From contig JAKAKS010000043.1 of NCBI GenBank assembly GCA_021813405.1, forward strand, positions 1 through 64,000: DNA of 64,000 nucleotides, read 5' to 3'. The stretch's first letter is position 1, and each line of letters opens with the position of its first letter. This DNA is from Nitrospirota bacterium. Its GTDB lineage: Bacteria > Nitrospirota > Thermodesulfovibrionia > Thermodesulfovibrionales > JdFR-88. Positions 14,900 through 22,864 of the stretch are shown here, in pieces. The translations under genes were made by a program, and so were the position numbers. Below the pieces are notes generated by a model. It saw only the letters and a list, made by a program, of their open reading frames with translations. It was not told the origin of the DNA and searched no databases.

Positions 14900-16768
14900 A
14901 TGAAACCTGGCGCAAAACACGGTTCCGGCACCGTTCTGAAAACGCTCCCCCGCAAGTTCCTGGTTCCTGCCACAATTATTCTGTTTACCTTCCTGGCTTA
15001 TTTCAAATGCCTTGGTAATGGATTTGCAGGCGACGACTCCGAAATGATTGTCGAAAATCCATGGATCAAGAGTCTTGCGCTTGCCAGCCGGGCTTTTTTC
15101 AATAATGCCTGGGGTTTTGAAAAAATTGGTTCAAGTTATTACAGGCCCCTTCAACAGATGGCCTACATGGTCCTGTACTCTTTATTCGGGCTTAGGCCGC
15201 TGGGATGGCACCTGGCAAGCATTGCCCTGCATGCCCTGAACTCTGTTCTGGTTTATTTTTTAGCACGTGAAGTAACAGGCTTATGTTTTTCCAGTACCGG
15301 CCACGGCCGGACAGAAAACGGTGGAAGCGCCGCCGGGGCTGGCCCGATTGCGGCCGCCCTCATCTTTGCGGCGCATCCTGTCCATCTGGAGGCTGTGGTA
15401 TCGTCTTCTGCTTTCCCGGACCTGATGGCCGCGTTCTTTTCATTCCTGGCCCTTCTGGTTTTTATAAAACATTCCGGGCGGTCCGGATACGCGGGATATT
15501 TTGTGCTTGAGCTTTCATTGTTGCTCTCCGCCTTTTTAAGCAAAGAGCCGTCCTTTGCAATGCCGCTTGTTTTTGTTGCCTACGATGTCTCTTTGGGTAA
15601 ATTGGCGCGCCAGCGCGCTACCAGCCCGCAGGCCGGCCAGAAATCCCCAAGGCCGGCAGCTTCTGCCATTATTAAATATATCCCGGCATTATGCGCGATG
15701 GTTGCATATTCCTGGTTGCGCATAAATGCGCTTGGCAGGTTTACCGGGGTCGATTACCACCCGGAATTGGGTTCAGTTGCAGACATACTGAGCGGGGCGA
15801 AATTCTTCGCGCTTTACCTTTTTAAAACCTTTTCCCCTGTCAATTTAAATCCAGGCTATGATTACCACCCGGTATCGTCCATGCTTCCGCTTGACTGGAA
15901 ATTCCTTGTTGCAGCCCTCACTACCATGGGTTTTATTTTATTTCTGGCCATGTCATCCAGAAAAAGCAAGTCTTCAGGTATCTGGAACGGGTATTTATTT
16001 TCCGGCCTGTTTTACGCTCTCCCATTACTGCCCGCTCTTGACCTGCACGGGCTTGTGGACTTCCTGTTTGCCGAGAGATACCTCTACATGCCAGCGGCTG
16101 GCTTTTCCATTGCTTTGGGAATTACTCTGGAGAAATTGCTGCGCGGCAATATTGTAAAACCTGTCCTTCTGCCCAGGAAAGCAGTGTCTTTTGGTGTGCC
16201 TATCGTTTTAGCGCCACTGCTTGTTTTTTACGCAGCTTCGGATTTTAAAAGGGCCCCCATATGGAAAAATAACTCCACATTGTGGACCGAAATGCATCTG
16301 ACATCGCCTGATAATGGATTGGTAGAATTGAATTATGGCGATGTCCTCAGAAAAGAAGGAAGGCTGGATGAGGCTATCGCCCAATACCGTCAAGCCATAC
16401 GGAAAAAACCATACTACCTGGGCATTTACGTGAACCTGGGCGGCACTCTGATGCTTAAGGGAGACAATGAGGGTGCGGCAAAGGTATTTCAAGATGCCCT
16501 GTTCCTAAATTTGGATGCCGGCGAAGCGCCTCTCATTCATCGCGAACTTGCAAATGCCTATCTGGCGATGGGCAAGACAGAGCCTGCCATTGCAGAATTC
16601 AGGATAAGCCTTCAGCAATTGCCTGATGCGGGCAGTTACCGGGAAATGGCCGGCTTGCTTTGCAGGCTGGGCCGCAGCGTGGAAGCCGAAAAGGCATACA
16701 GGCAAGCCTTTCAACTTGATGGGGCAGGCCCTCTCCATTGCGACAGCCGGCCGTATCAGCACTCTTGA
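14900..16768 (+). CDS. GT-C/TPR membrane protein (TMTC-like), tandem copy 2
   Basis: A 622-residue protein, collinear with the preceding gene. It shares NGFAGDDSEM in the first outer loop, SSYYRPLQQMAY, GWHLASIALHALNS, the FLSKEP motif, the LFAERYLYMP segment and C-terminal TPR units (NYGDVLRKEGRLDEAI, ANAYLAMGKTEPAI). Retention of both copies with the acidic motif intact suggests each is functional, perhaps acting on different sites or acceptors. It also resembles the single-copy TPR protein at 173-1879. The sugar donor and acceptor cannot be read from sequence. Confidence 0.75.
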   Translation: MKPGAKHGSGTVLKTLPRKFLVPATIILFTFLAYFKCLGNGFAGDDSEMIVENPWIKSLALASRAFFNNAWGFEKIGSSYYRPLQQMAYMVLYSLFGLRPLGWHLASIALHALNSVLVYFLAREVTGLCFSSTGHGRTENGGSAAGAGPIAAALIFAAHPVHLEAVVSSSAFPDLMAAFFSFLALLVFIKHSGRSGYAGYFVLELSLLLSAFLSKEPSFAMPLVFVAYDVSLGKLARQRATSPQAGQKSPRPAASAIIKYIPALCAMVAYSWLRINALGRFTGVDYHPELGSVADILSGAKFFALYLFKTFSPVNLNPGYDYHPVSSMLPLDWKFLVAALTTMGFILFLAMSSRKSKSSGIWNGYLFSGLFYALPLLPALDLHGLVDFLFAERYLYMPAAGFSIALGITLEKLLRGNIVKPVLLPRKAVSFGVPIVLAPLLVFYAASDFKRAPIWKNNSTLWTEMHLTSPDNGLVELNYGDVLRKEGRLDEAIAQYRQAIRKKPYYLGIYVNLGGTLMLKGDNEGAAKVFQDALFLNLDAGEAPLIHRELANAYLAMGKTEPAIAEFRISLQQLPDAGSYREMAGLLCRLGRSVEAEKAYRQAFQLDGAGPLHCDSRPYQHS

Positions 16769-16794
16769 CATGTAAATTTAATCCGGTATATAGT
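16765..16794 (+). promoter_or_regulatory. Sigma-70-type promoter placed for a leaderless transcript
   Basis: TTGACA (16765-16770), an 18-bp spacer and TATAGT (16789-16794). The -10 hexamer begins 14 nt before the ATG at 16803, so transcription should start at or next to the start codon. No ribosome binding site is present. Confidence 0.65.
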
Positions 16795-16802
16795 AGATAG
16801 TC

Positions 16803-17867
16803 ATGCGTTTTCGTAATCTTCTTCTGCTTGCTATAGTCCTCGGTTTCGCGTTTGGATGTGCGGTTAATCAAAAGCGGCCCGATTATAGCGGCATATACTG
16901 GCCTAAGGCACCGGACAGGCCTCGAATTCAACTTCTGAAAATAATCTACTCGTCTAAGGATGTAAAACGGGAGGATGCAACCAGCGCGCTTCTCGGGGCT
17001 TCCGGCGCAGGGTGGTCATTCATGAAGCCCCACGGAGTTGCCGTCGATGATAGTGACAACGTTTATGTCAGCGATACCGGCAACATTGGAATAGATGAAT
17101 TCAATCTTGATACCGGTGAAACGTCCTCGCTTACCCCGATGGGTGGCTGGTCTTTGCCAGGGGCTGTAGCCGTTGACAACGCTGATGGGTTGATAGCTGC
17201 CGTTAACGGAAAGAAAATAGATATATATGACATAAAAACCCATAAAGACAAATACACCATAGGCCAGAATGGCGATTTCAAGAGGCCGTCCGGGCTTGCC
17301 TTTGATCAGGCGAGGAAAATCCTGTATGTCTCAGACTCCAGGGACAATCGCCTGTACGCTTACAGCATCTACGGAAAGCGTGAAAAGGTATTGGCAAAAC
17401 CCGGGCTTAAAAAAGGAAATGTGTTCTATCCGCTTGGCCTTGCCACAGACGCGAAAGGCAATCTGTACGAAGTGGATTCCATGAACTGGCGCATTAAGGT
17501 CTTCAGCCCCGAGGGCGAAGAAATACGCACCTGGGGCAAACACGGGGACAGGACCGGCATGTTCGACAGGCCCAAGGCGCTTGCTATTTCAAAGGACGGT
17601 TTTGTGTTTGTTACCGATGCTCAGTTCTGTAATTTTCAGGTGTTTGATGAGTTTGGACACGCCTACATGTTCTTCGGCGACCCTGGAGACAAGCCTGGCA
17701 GGTTCCTGATACCGGAGGGCATTGCCGTGGATAACCAGGACCGCATTTATGTAGCGGACTCCGAAAACGGCCGCGTAGAAGTTTTCCAGTTGATGACTGA
17801 CGCCTGGTGGGCCAAGCATCCAGAAGGGCTTGCTTATTTTAAAACCCATCATAACGGTGGATTTTAG
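16803..17867 (+). CDS. NHL-repeat beta-propeller lipoprotein, second copy
   Basis: A 354-residue lipoprotein (signal LLLLAIVLGFAFGC) with six NHL-type blades (VDDSDNVYVSDTG, ISKDGFVFVTDA, VDNQDRIYVADSENG). It shares with the NHL protein at 5940-6953 the opening Y-S-x-x-x-I-W-P-x-x-P-x-x-P-R-I pattern after the lipid cysteine and the overall length, so the two are paralogues on opposite arms of the divergent cytochrome locus. It has its own promoter, inferred leaderless, overlapping the end of the preceding gene. It probably works at the outer membrane or periplasm with the cytochromes. Confidence 0.85.
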   Translation: MRFRNLLLLAIVLGFAFGCAVNQKRPDYSGIYWPKAPDRPRIQLLKIIYSSKDVKREDATSALLGASGAGWSFMKPHGVAVDDSDNVYVSDTGNIGIDEFNLDTGETSSLTPMGGWSLPGAVAVDNADGLIAAVNGKKIDIYDIKTHKDKYTIGQNGDFKRPSGLAFDQARKILYVSDSRDNRLYAYSIYGKREKVLAKPGLKKGNVFYPLGLATDAKGNLYEVDSMNWRIKVFSPEGEEIRTWGKHGDRTGMFDRPKALAISKDGFVFVTDAQFCNFQVFDEFGHAYMFFGDPGDKPGRFLIPEGIAVDNQDRIYVADSENGRVEVFQLMTDAWWAKHPEGLAYFKTHHNGGF

Positions 17868-17914
17868 TAAGCTCACGCTTCGGCAAGCAGTTTCCCTCTG
17901 AGTTTAAGACTTTC

Positions 17915-18530
17915 TCACGCGCTCTGTTTAAACCCTGCTTTGATTTTAAATCCTTTAACTGAGCCTTCCAGCATTTCTACCCCGCATTCGAATCAAAAGG
18001 CAATTTCTTTTTTAGCATCTTTGCACATATCAATTAGTTCGCTAAGTCCGCGCCCCGGGGCGGCAGTGGGCCGCGCGTGCGTGCGTCTGCAAGTGCCTTG
18101 CTGGAAACAGCTCCGGCGCGGGTAATGCCGCAAGGCTAGTATAACGTGAGCCGCGAACGAAGGCGAACACAGCCCCTCGAAAAAAGTAAAACCGGCTATT
18201 TAAGATTCAGGTATATCGGCGGACGCCGCAAATAAACAGCAGATGGCCGCTTCACCCCAACCACAGGAAACCCGGTAAAGCCATATACGGCAGTATAGCC
18301 AAGCCATAACTCAAAAGCGCTTGACCCACTTGCTAAAATAACCTTTGCGCCTTTCATGCGCGCCGCATGATATATATTAATTTCTTGAAACGAAGCAATT
18401 GATGTTCCGTTGACTACGGTTCTGCTTGCATTTCCACCATTTCGCTAATTCGACTATTATATGTTCACCATTGCTTATTTTTACCTCTGCATGAAGGATG
18501 AAATTTGCGGGGCTGAAAAGAGCCCGCGCA
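17915..18530 (-). pseudogene. Degenerate coding remnant split by a dispersed repeat
   Basis: Read on the minus strand, 18230-18530 gives protein-like sequence in two frames. SNGEHIIVELAKW is followed after a one-base shift by VNGTSIASFQEINIYHAARM and FELWLGYTAVYGFTGFPVVG. The reading then runs into the terminal inverted repeat of a dispersed element. Beyond that element, 17915-18045 again reads like protein (LSELIDMCKDAKKEIAF, a stop, then VEMLEGSVKGFKIKAGFK). I interpret this as one old gene broken by a frameshift, a stop and a repeat insertion. The family is not recognised. Confidence 0.35.
18046..18229 (+). repeat. Dispersed intergenic repeat, divergent copy
   Basis: It shares GTGAGCCGC, GAACAC, the A-rich AAAAAAGTAAAA stretch and the terminal GGCGGACGCCGC with the copies at 27435, 34482 and 35310. 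Its left part matches 2038-2070 instead. It lies within a degenerate gene. Confidence 0.45.
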
Positions 18531-18552
18531 GAAAATTTTTTCTGCGCGGGCT
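18521..18552 (-). terminator. Terminator of the PII gene
   Basis: AGCCCGCGCAGAAAA pairs with TTTTCTGCGCGGGCT to form a long perfect hairpin 22 bp past the PII stop codon. It is followed on the minus strand by CTCTTTT. Confidence 0.85.
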
Positions 18553-18573
18553 TTGAATCAGGTGTCAGGCAAC

Positions 18574-18912
18574 TTAAACGGCGGCCTCGCCGCTTTCGCC
18601 GGTGCGTATCCTCACCGCATCTTCCATGCTGGAGACAAATATCTTTCCGTCCCCGATGGCCCCGGTGTTAACTGCCTTCCGGATCGTCTGGATTATCTTG
18701 TCCGCGTCCTGGTCCTTTACGATCAGTTCCACCTTCTTCTTGGTAAGAAGGGATATCTTGTAGGTCTTGCCCCTCACCTGCTCCTCAAGCCCCTTCTGGC
18801 TGCCGTGCCCTTCTATATCGGAGATCATCAGGCCGGGATGGCCCACCTTCTCCAGGGCCGCGCACAGATCGCCAACTTTATTGGGGCGTATTATGGCTTC
18901 GATCTTTTTCAT
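18574..18912 (-). CDS. PII-family nitrogen/energy signal protein (GlnB/GlnK-like)
   Basis: A 112-residue PII protein starting MKKIEAIIRP, the standard length of the family. Tyr51, the residue uridylylated in enteric PII, is present (VRGKTYKIS), although the surrounding T-loop is diverged (GSQKGLEEQ). The C-terminal PII signature GAIGDGKIFVSSMEDAVRIRTGE is intact in its key positions. The start codon follows AAGGAGG by 7 nt. PII trimers sense ATP/ADP and 2-oxoglutarate and bind target transporters or enzymes. Next upstream on the same strand is a permease that itself ends in a PII domain, which suggests the two may form mixed trimers or share a regulatory signal. Confidence 0.92.
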   Translation of the reverse strand: MKKIEAIIRPNKVGDLCAALEKVGHPGLMISDIEGHGSQKGLEEQVRGKTYKISLLTKKKVELIVKDQDADKIIQTIRKAVNTGAIGDGKIFVSSMEDAVRIRTGESGEAAV

Positions 18913-18942
18913 CAATAAACCTCCTTTTAATATTCAAGCAGG

Positions 18943-18960
18943 GGCACGTTGAAGCGTGCC
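18943..18960. other. Short perfect hairpin between permease and PII genes
   Basis: GGCACG and CGTGCC flank a 6-nt loop in the 58-bp spacer between the permease-PII gene and the PII gene. There is no T-tract, so it may stabilise or process the mRNA rather than terminate it. Confidence 0.4.
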
Positions 18961-18970
18961 ACTTGCTCCA

Positions 18971-20839
18971 TTACAGGGCGTAAACGCCTTTTTCACCGGT
19001 GCGGATTCGCATGGCTTCCTTGGCGTCCAGAACAAATACCTTTCCGTCGCCTATACGTCCGCTCTGGGAAACCTCCTGAATAATATCCATCACCTTGGGC
19101 AGGTCCCAGTCATTTACCACGATGTCCACGCGCACCTTGGGGATAAAGGCTATAGTATCGGCCACATCGGCCCCGGCGCTCTGGCCTTTCTGCCTGCCAA
19201 AGCCTTCCACCCTGGTTGCAGTCATACCGATTATCAGGTCCTCGTCCTTAAGCACTTCCACAAGCACGTTAAGCTTCTCGGGCCGGATTATGGCCGATAT
19301 CATCTTCATCCCGTAGGTCTTGCTCACGGAGGTCATGATGACGTAGCCGATGCTTATCAGCGCCCAGGCGCCTGCGATGTAGAAGCAGATTTTGGCTTCA
19401 AGCTGCGAGTCCTTGTTGCCAGCCTGATAGAGGTAGATTATTGCTACCACCATTATGGCGTTTCCGATGAGCCCCAGCAGCGGGATGAGACCGTGCTTCA
19501 GCGCATTGAAATCATTGCGTTTCTTGAATGCTACGATAGTCGACACGCAGATGAGGCCGTAAAGAGCAAACGTGCCCATGTTCGAGGCAAGCGTTATACC
19601 GGTAAGGCCGTCCACGGACTGAACCCCAATGGCTGCTATGATGCTGGATACAATGACCAGCGTCCAGAGGGCAGTATGGGGCGTTGCATATTTACTGTGC
19701 ATATAGCCCAGGAATTTCGGGACCTCACGGTCCTCGCCCATGCCGAAGCTCACACGTGCAGCCGTGTTCATGCAGCTAAGAGTAGTGCCAGTCAGGGCAA
19801 TGGCTACCGTGAACGCCATCGTCATCATCAGGCCAAAGCCTACGCCGCCCAGGAGGGTATTGCCAATGTGCATGGCCAGATCGCCAATGGGCGCGGAAGA
19901 TGCTCCTGCCGCATCCATACCTGTGAGCGTCTTGCCCGCATTTACTAGCGAGTATTTATCGCTTATCATCGCGCCCGTGGCAAAATATCCGGCCAGATAG
20001 ACAAGCACCCCCTGGATAAAGAGCGAGAGCATTATGGCCTTCGGGATGTTTTTCTCAGGCTCCTTTGTCTCGGCGGCCAGCGAGGTGCAGCTTTCAAATC
20101 CGACCAGCAAAAAGATGGCTATCGTGGACTCAATGAGCACACCGTTCAGCGTGTGGGGCTTCACGACATCCCATGCGCCGCTAAAGGCCCAGTGGGCTGC
20201 GTGCTCCGGGTTTGCGATCCTGTACCAAATGGCTAGTCCGGTGAAAATGATCAGCATCGCAAGTTGAGTGATATTGATCCAAAGGGCCGTCATGGTAGAG
20301 CCGGTTATGCCGCGATAGGCAATATAGCCCGTTACGAAAGCAAAGACAGTGCCTATTATTACCAGTTCCGGAACCGACAGTGTCTGCCCGGTAAACTGCT
20401 GGTAAATATAGCCGATCATTGTCGCCATCATCGCCACGCAAACGCCTGGATAAACCCAGTAATACAGGTGTGCGGCCCACCCGGTAGCTATTTTGACCAA
20501 CCGGGCCATCGAAACCGGGCCGGCCTTACGCGAACCGCTTTTATTGGCCAGAAATGCCTGTTCTGCGAAATAAACCGCGCCCGCAAAACCCGCCTTAGGA
20601 TAAATCTTTGCCAATTCCTTGTAAGAGAGCGCCGTCAGAAAGGCGATGACAAGCGCCGCAACCAGGCCCGGCCATATGTCGGACGCAACACTCGCCCCGC
20701 TTGGTGCGGCGGCCGAGGCCTGCAACTGATAGGTTAGCCACAGGAGCGCACCCGGCGCTATCAGCGCCATCGCGTTCATCGTGGCGCCCAGCAGGCCAAG
20801 CGACTGCTTTACTACAGGTGAATTCGTTTGTTCAGACAT
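18971..20839 (-). CDS. APC-family amino acid/polyamine permease fused to a C-terminal PII domain
   Basis: A 622-residue protein. Residues about 10-500 form an APC-type transporter with roughly twelve membrane segments (ATMNAMALIAPGALLW, VGFESCTSLAAE, GEDREVPKFLGYMH). Residues about 511-622 are a complete PII domain (MKMISAIIRPEKLNVLVEVL ... SGRIGDGKVFVLDAKEAM). The PII T-loop keeps GRQKGQ but lacks the uridylylated tyrosine, so nucleotide and 2-oxoglutarate binding rather than uridylylation would govern it. The start ATG follows AAGGAGG by 8 nt. PII normally regulates transporters in trans; here the sensor is covalently attached. The substrate is unknown, possibly an amino acid. Confidence 0.9.
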   Translation of the reverse strand: MSEQTNSPVVKQSLGLLGATMNAMALIAPGALLWLTYQLQASAAAPSGASVASDIWPGLVAALVIAFLTALSYKELAKIYPKAGFAGAVYFAEQAFLANKSGSRKAGPVSMARLVKIATGWAAHLYYWVYPGVCVAMMATMIGYIYQQFTGQTLSVPELVIIGTVFAFVTGYIAYRGITGSTMTALWINITQLAMLIIFTGLAIWYRIANPEHAAHWAFSGAWDVVKPHTLNGVLIESTIAIFLLVGFESCTSLAAETKEPEKNIPKAIMLSLFIQGVLVYLAGYFATGAMISDKYSLVNAGKTLTGMDAAGASSAPIGDLAMHIGNTLLGGVGFGLMMTMAFTVAIALTGTTLSCMNTAARVSFGMGEDREVPKFLGYMHSKYATPHTALWTLVIVSSIIAAIGVQSVDGLTGITLASNMGTFALYGLICVSTIVAFKKRNDFNALKHGLIPLLGLIGNAIMVVAIIYLYQAGNKDSQLEAKICFYIAGAWALISIGYVIMTSVSKTYGMKMISAIIRPEKLNVLVEVLKDEDLIIGMTATRVEGFGRQKGQSAGADVADTIAFIPKVRVDIVVNDWDLPKVMDIIQEVSQSGRIGDGKVFVLDAKEAMRIRTGEKGVYAL

Positions 20840-20879
20840 TTCAGTTTCCTCCTTGAAACCCTTAATGAATAATCCGTCC

Positions 20880-21200
20880 TTATCTGCCACCCAGCTGAAT
20901 TACCAGGCCTCCTGCAATTATCAAGACAAGCCCAAGCCAGGTGGGGACGGCAATGCTCTCGCCGAACAACAAGCGTCCAGCCATAACGCTCACAATGGCA
21001 AAGACCCCGACATACACGCCCAGCAGCTTTGAAAAATCCCATTTCACCATGTTGACCGTAAGCCCGTAAAAGCCAAGCACGCCAAAGCCTATTACGATCA
21101 AAGTGAGGCCGCCGGACCTTAACCCACGCCGAATCAAGGCGTCCCCGCCTACCTCCAGCACCGCCGCAAGGACAAAAATAAACCAGGCAGCTAACGGCAT
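20880..21200 (-). CDS. Small four-helix DMT/EamA-like membrane protein
   Basis: A 106-residue protein with four membrane segments and a glutamate in the first (LAAVLEVGGDALIRRG), as in small multidrug resistance and single-domain EamA proteins. It lies 40 bp upstream of the permease-PII gene on the same strand and downstream of a porin, so it is probably part of one transport operon. The substrate is not known. It lacks a partner copy here, so it would act as a homo-oligomer if functional. Confidence 0.7.
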   Translation of the reverse strand: MPLAAWFIFVLAAVLEVGGDALIRRGLRSGGLTLIVIGFGVLGFYGLTVNMVKWDFSKLLGVYVGVFAIVSVMAGRLLFGESIAVPTWLGLVLIIAGGLVIQLGGR

Positions 21201-21255
21201 AAGAATCTGCTCCTGTCCAAGGCGATTAATTCCGTTGATACAAAAAACCTTGCTG

Positions 21256-22353
21256 TTACCACGTGTACATCACGCCAAGGGCCAGGGTGTCCTGGGACTT
21301 CTTTGTGTTGCTGTTAAAGCTGGCCTGGTTGGACCAGTCGTGCCGGTACTCCGGCCTCAGCAGAAGGTTATTAGCCAGCGTGTACTGCCCGGTAATCGTT
21401 ACCTCCTTCAGGTGCTGGCCGGCAAAGCCGGTCCTTGCGCCCTGCGGGTCCATGAACTCCTCGCCTCTTATCGTGGCGCTTACCTTATCATTGAAGACGT
21501 AATTTACATAACCAGCTATCCCATACCACTTGTCATCTTCGCCCAGCCCGGCAAGATTTTTGTCCGTCGCGTAATCAGTGTTCACCGCAACGGTCAGGTT
21601 CTTTACAGGGCTTACGGAGCCAACCCAGTCGAACAGGAACCTGTTGTCATGGTTATCCTGCGCCTGCGTTGGGCCGTAAAGGAAATTGAACACCAGGCTC
21701 GATGCCGAAGAAGGCGTTACGGTAGTGCTCAAACCATAGGTCTGGCTGTGGTTGTTGCCGCTTGCCACGTCCCAGCCGTTTAAGATATATGCATTGGCCG
21801 AGATTTTTGGGCTGAAAGTGTAGCCCGCCATGAACCCGGTATGGGTAAACGGTATCGCGTAATTAAAGAGAAATGAGCGGGAATAGTTATAGTCGCCGCT
21901 GGCCTCTATTACCTCCTCGCCGGTAAAGGTAACAAACTTCCCAAGCTGAAGCGTAAGGCCGCTGCCAACGGGCACTGTATAATTTACGTATGCCTCAGTA
22001 AGGTCGAACGGCTGATCCGGATTGCTTGCGCCAAGCCCAACCGAATGGATATCCTTGGCAGTTTCGCCAGCCGCAAGCTTTAATTTGTAACCAACCTGCC
22101 CCACTGCCGGCGCTTTCAGGAACTGAAGCTCGGCCAGGTCCAGGCTGAACTGGTTGCCGTGGTTGTCGAAAACCCTCCAGTCATTTGTATCATTGCCCTG
22201 CAAATTGCCGGTAAAACCGCCTTGCAGATATATGCTCATGCCTATGGCGTTCTTGATGTCACCGGCGGAAAGCGATGAATCAGCCAGTGAAACACCAGTA
22301 TGGGTAAATACAGCCAGCACCAACAAAGTCAAAACCGCCAAAACCTTCTTCAT
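21256..22353 (-). CDS. Outer-membrane porin of the Bbp2 (beta-barrel porin-2) type
   Basis: A 365-residue protein with a signal peptide (ending near VSLA), alternating beta-strand sequence and a C terminus ending YTW. Motifs such as DLTEAYVNYTVPVGSGLTLQ and the closing LRPEYRHDWSNQASF fit the Bbp2/OmpL-like porin family (PF07642). It probably provides outer-membrane entry for the substrate of the downstream permease-PII fusion. Position in one minus-strand run with a Fis-like protein, DMT protein, permease and PII suggests a nitrogen-responsive operon. Confidence 0.82.
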   Translation of the reverse strand: MKKVLAVLTLLVLAVFTHTGVSLADSSLSAGDIKNAIGMSIYLQGGFTGNLQGNDTNDWRVFDNHGNQFSLDLAELQFLKAPAVGQVGYKLKLAAGETAKDIHSVGLGASNPDQPFDLTEAYVNYTVPVGSGLTLQLGKFVTFTGEEVIEASGDYNYSRSFLFNYAIPFTHTGFMAGYTFSPKISANAYILNGWDVASGNNHSQTYGLSTTVTPSSASSLVFNFLYGPTQAQDNHDNRFLFDWVGSVSPVKNLTVAVNTDYATDKNLAGLGEDDKWYGIAGYVNYVFNDKVSATIRGEEFMDPQGARTGFAGQHLKEVTITGQYTLANNLLLRPEYRHDWSNQASFNSNTKKSQDTLALGVMYTW

Positions 22354-22446
22354 CTACTTCTACGCCTCCTTTCAAATTATCCGGCTGGGGACCAGTCCCC
22401 TTATGCCGTTTTATTATTCCCAGGCGAACAAGACCGCGCCGCCCTG

Positions 22447-22641
22447 TCACATTTCCATAATCGCCTCTTTCTTAAGCCGGATGCCGTACTTCCTCAGCCT
22501 GTAATTGAACATCCGCTCAGACAGCCCAAGGGCCCTGGCCGCCCTGGATTTAACCCAGCCAGACTCCCTGAGGGCGTTCATTATCTCCTTCCTCTCCAGT
22601 TCCTCAACCTTTTCTTTAAGCATCATAGCGGGTTCCTCCAT
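22447..22641 (-). CDS. Small Fis-type HTH protein resembling the NifA C-terminal domain
   Basis: A 64-residue protein consisting almost only of a Fis/HTH_8 domain. ALRESGWVKSRAARALGLS then ERMFNYRLRKYGI is very like the DNA-binding end of NifA and other sigma-54 activators. The AAA+ and sensor domains are absent, so it cannot activate sigma-54 by itself. It may act as an architectural or competing DNA binder. AAGGGA precedes the ATG chosen; a start 10 codons upstream is possible. It leads the nitrogen-linked transport run. Confidence 0.75.
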   Translation of the reverse strand: MEEPAMMLKEKVEELERKEIMNALRESGWVKSRAARALGLSERMFNYRLRKYGIRLKKEAIMEM

Positions 22642-22826
22642 GTTATCCCTTATATGAAAAAACCGTGCCAACCCGGAACTGGCCGATTTATAAAGGAAGG
22701 GATGCCGCTAAGTATCAGCAAAAATGTTGGCGCCGCCAATTTGGATTTACAATTTCGTCGCATCCAACATAGATTGCCAGCGGGCCTTAAAAAAAGCGTT
22801 TATACCGGAGCCCGGAAAAGATTCTT

Positions 22827-22856
22827 TTGACAGGGCTTTTTCGTATATGGTAAAAA
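22827..22856 (+). promoter_or_regulatory. Sigma-70-type promoter of lysA, leaderless geometry
   Basis: TTGACA (22827-22832), an 18-bp spacer and TAAAAA (22851-22856). The -10 begins 14 nt before the lysA ATG and no ribosome site intervenes. Confidence 0.5.
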
Positions 22857-22864
22857 AGTCTTCT

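Noticed and set aside
17949-18002. In-frame UGA in the degenerate gene as a second selenocysteine codon
   Set aside because: No stable hairpin follows at the right distance and the surrounding gene is already frameshifted and split.
22655-22670. Sigma-54-like sequence TGGCACGGTTTTTTCA before the Fis-like gene (minus strand)
   Set aside because: The -12 part reads TTTC instead of TTGC and the start of transcription would fall almost on the ATG. It is suggestive given the nitrogen context, but not supported.
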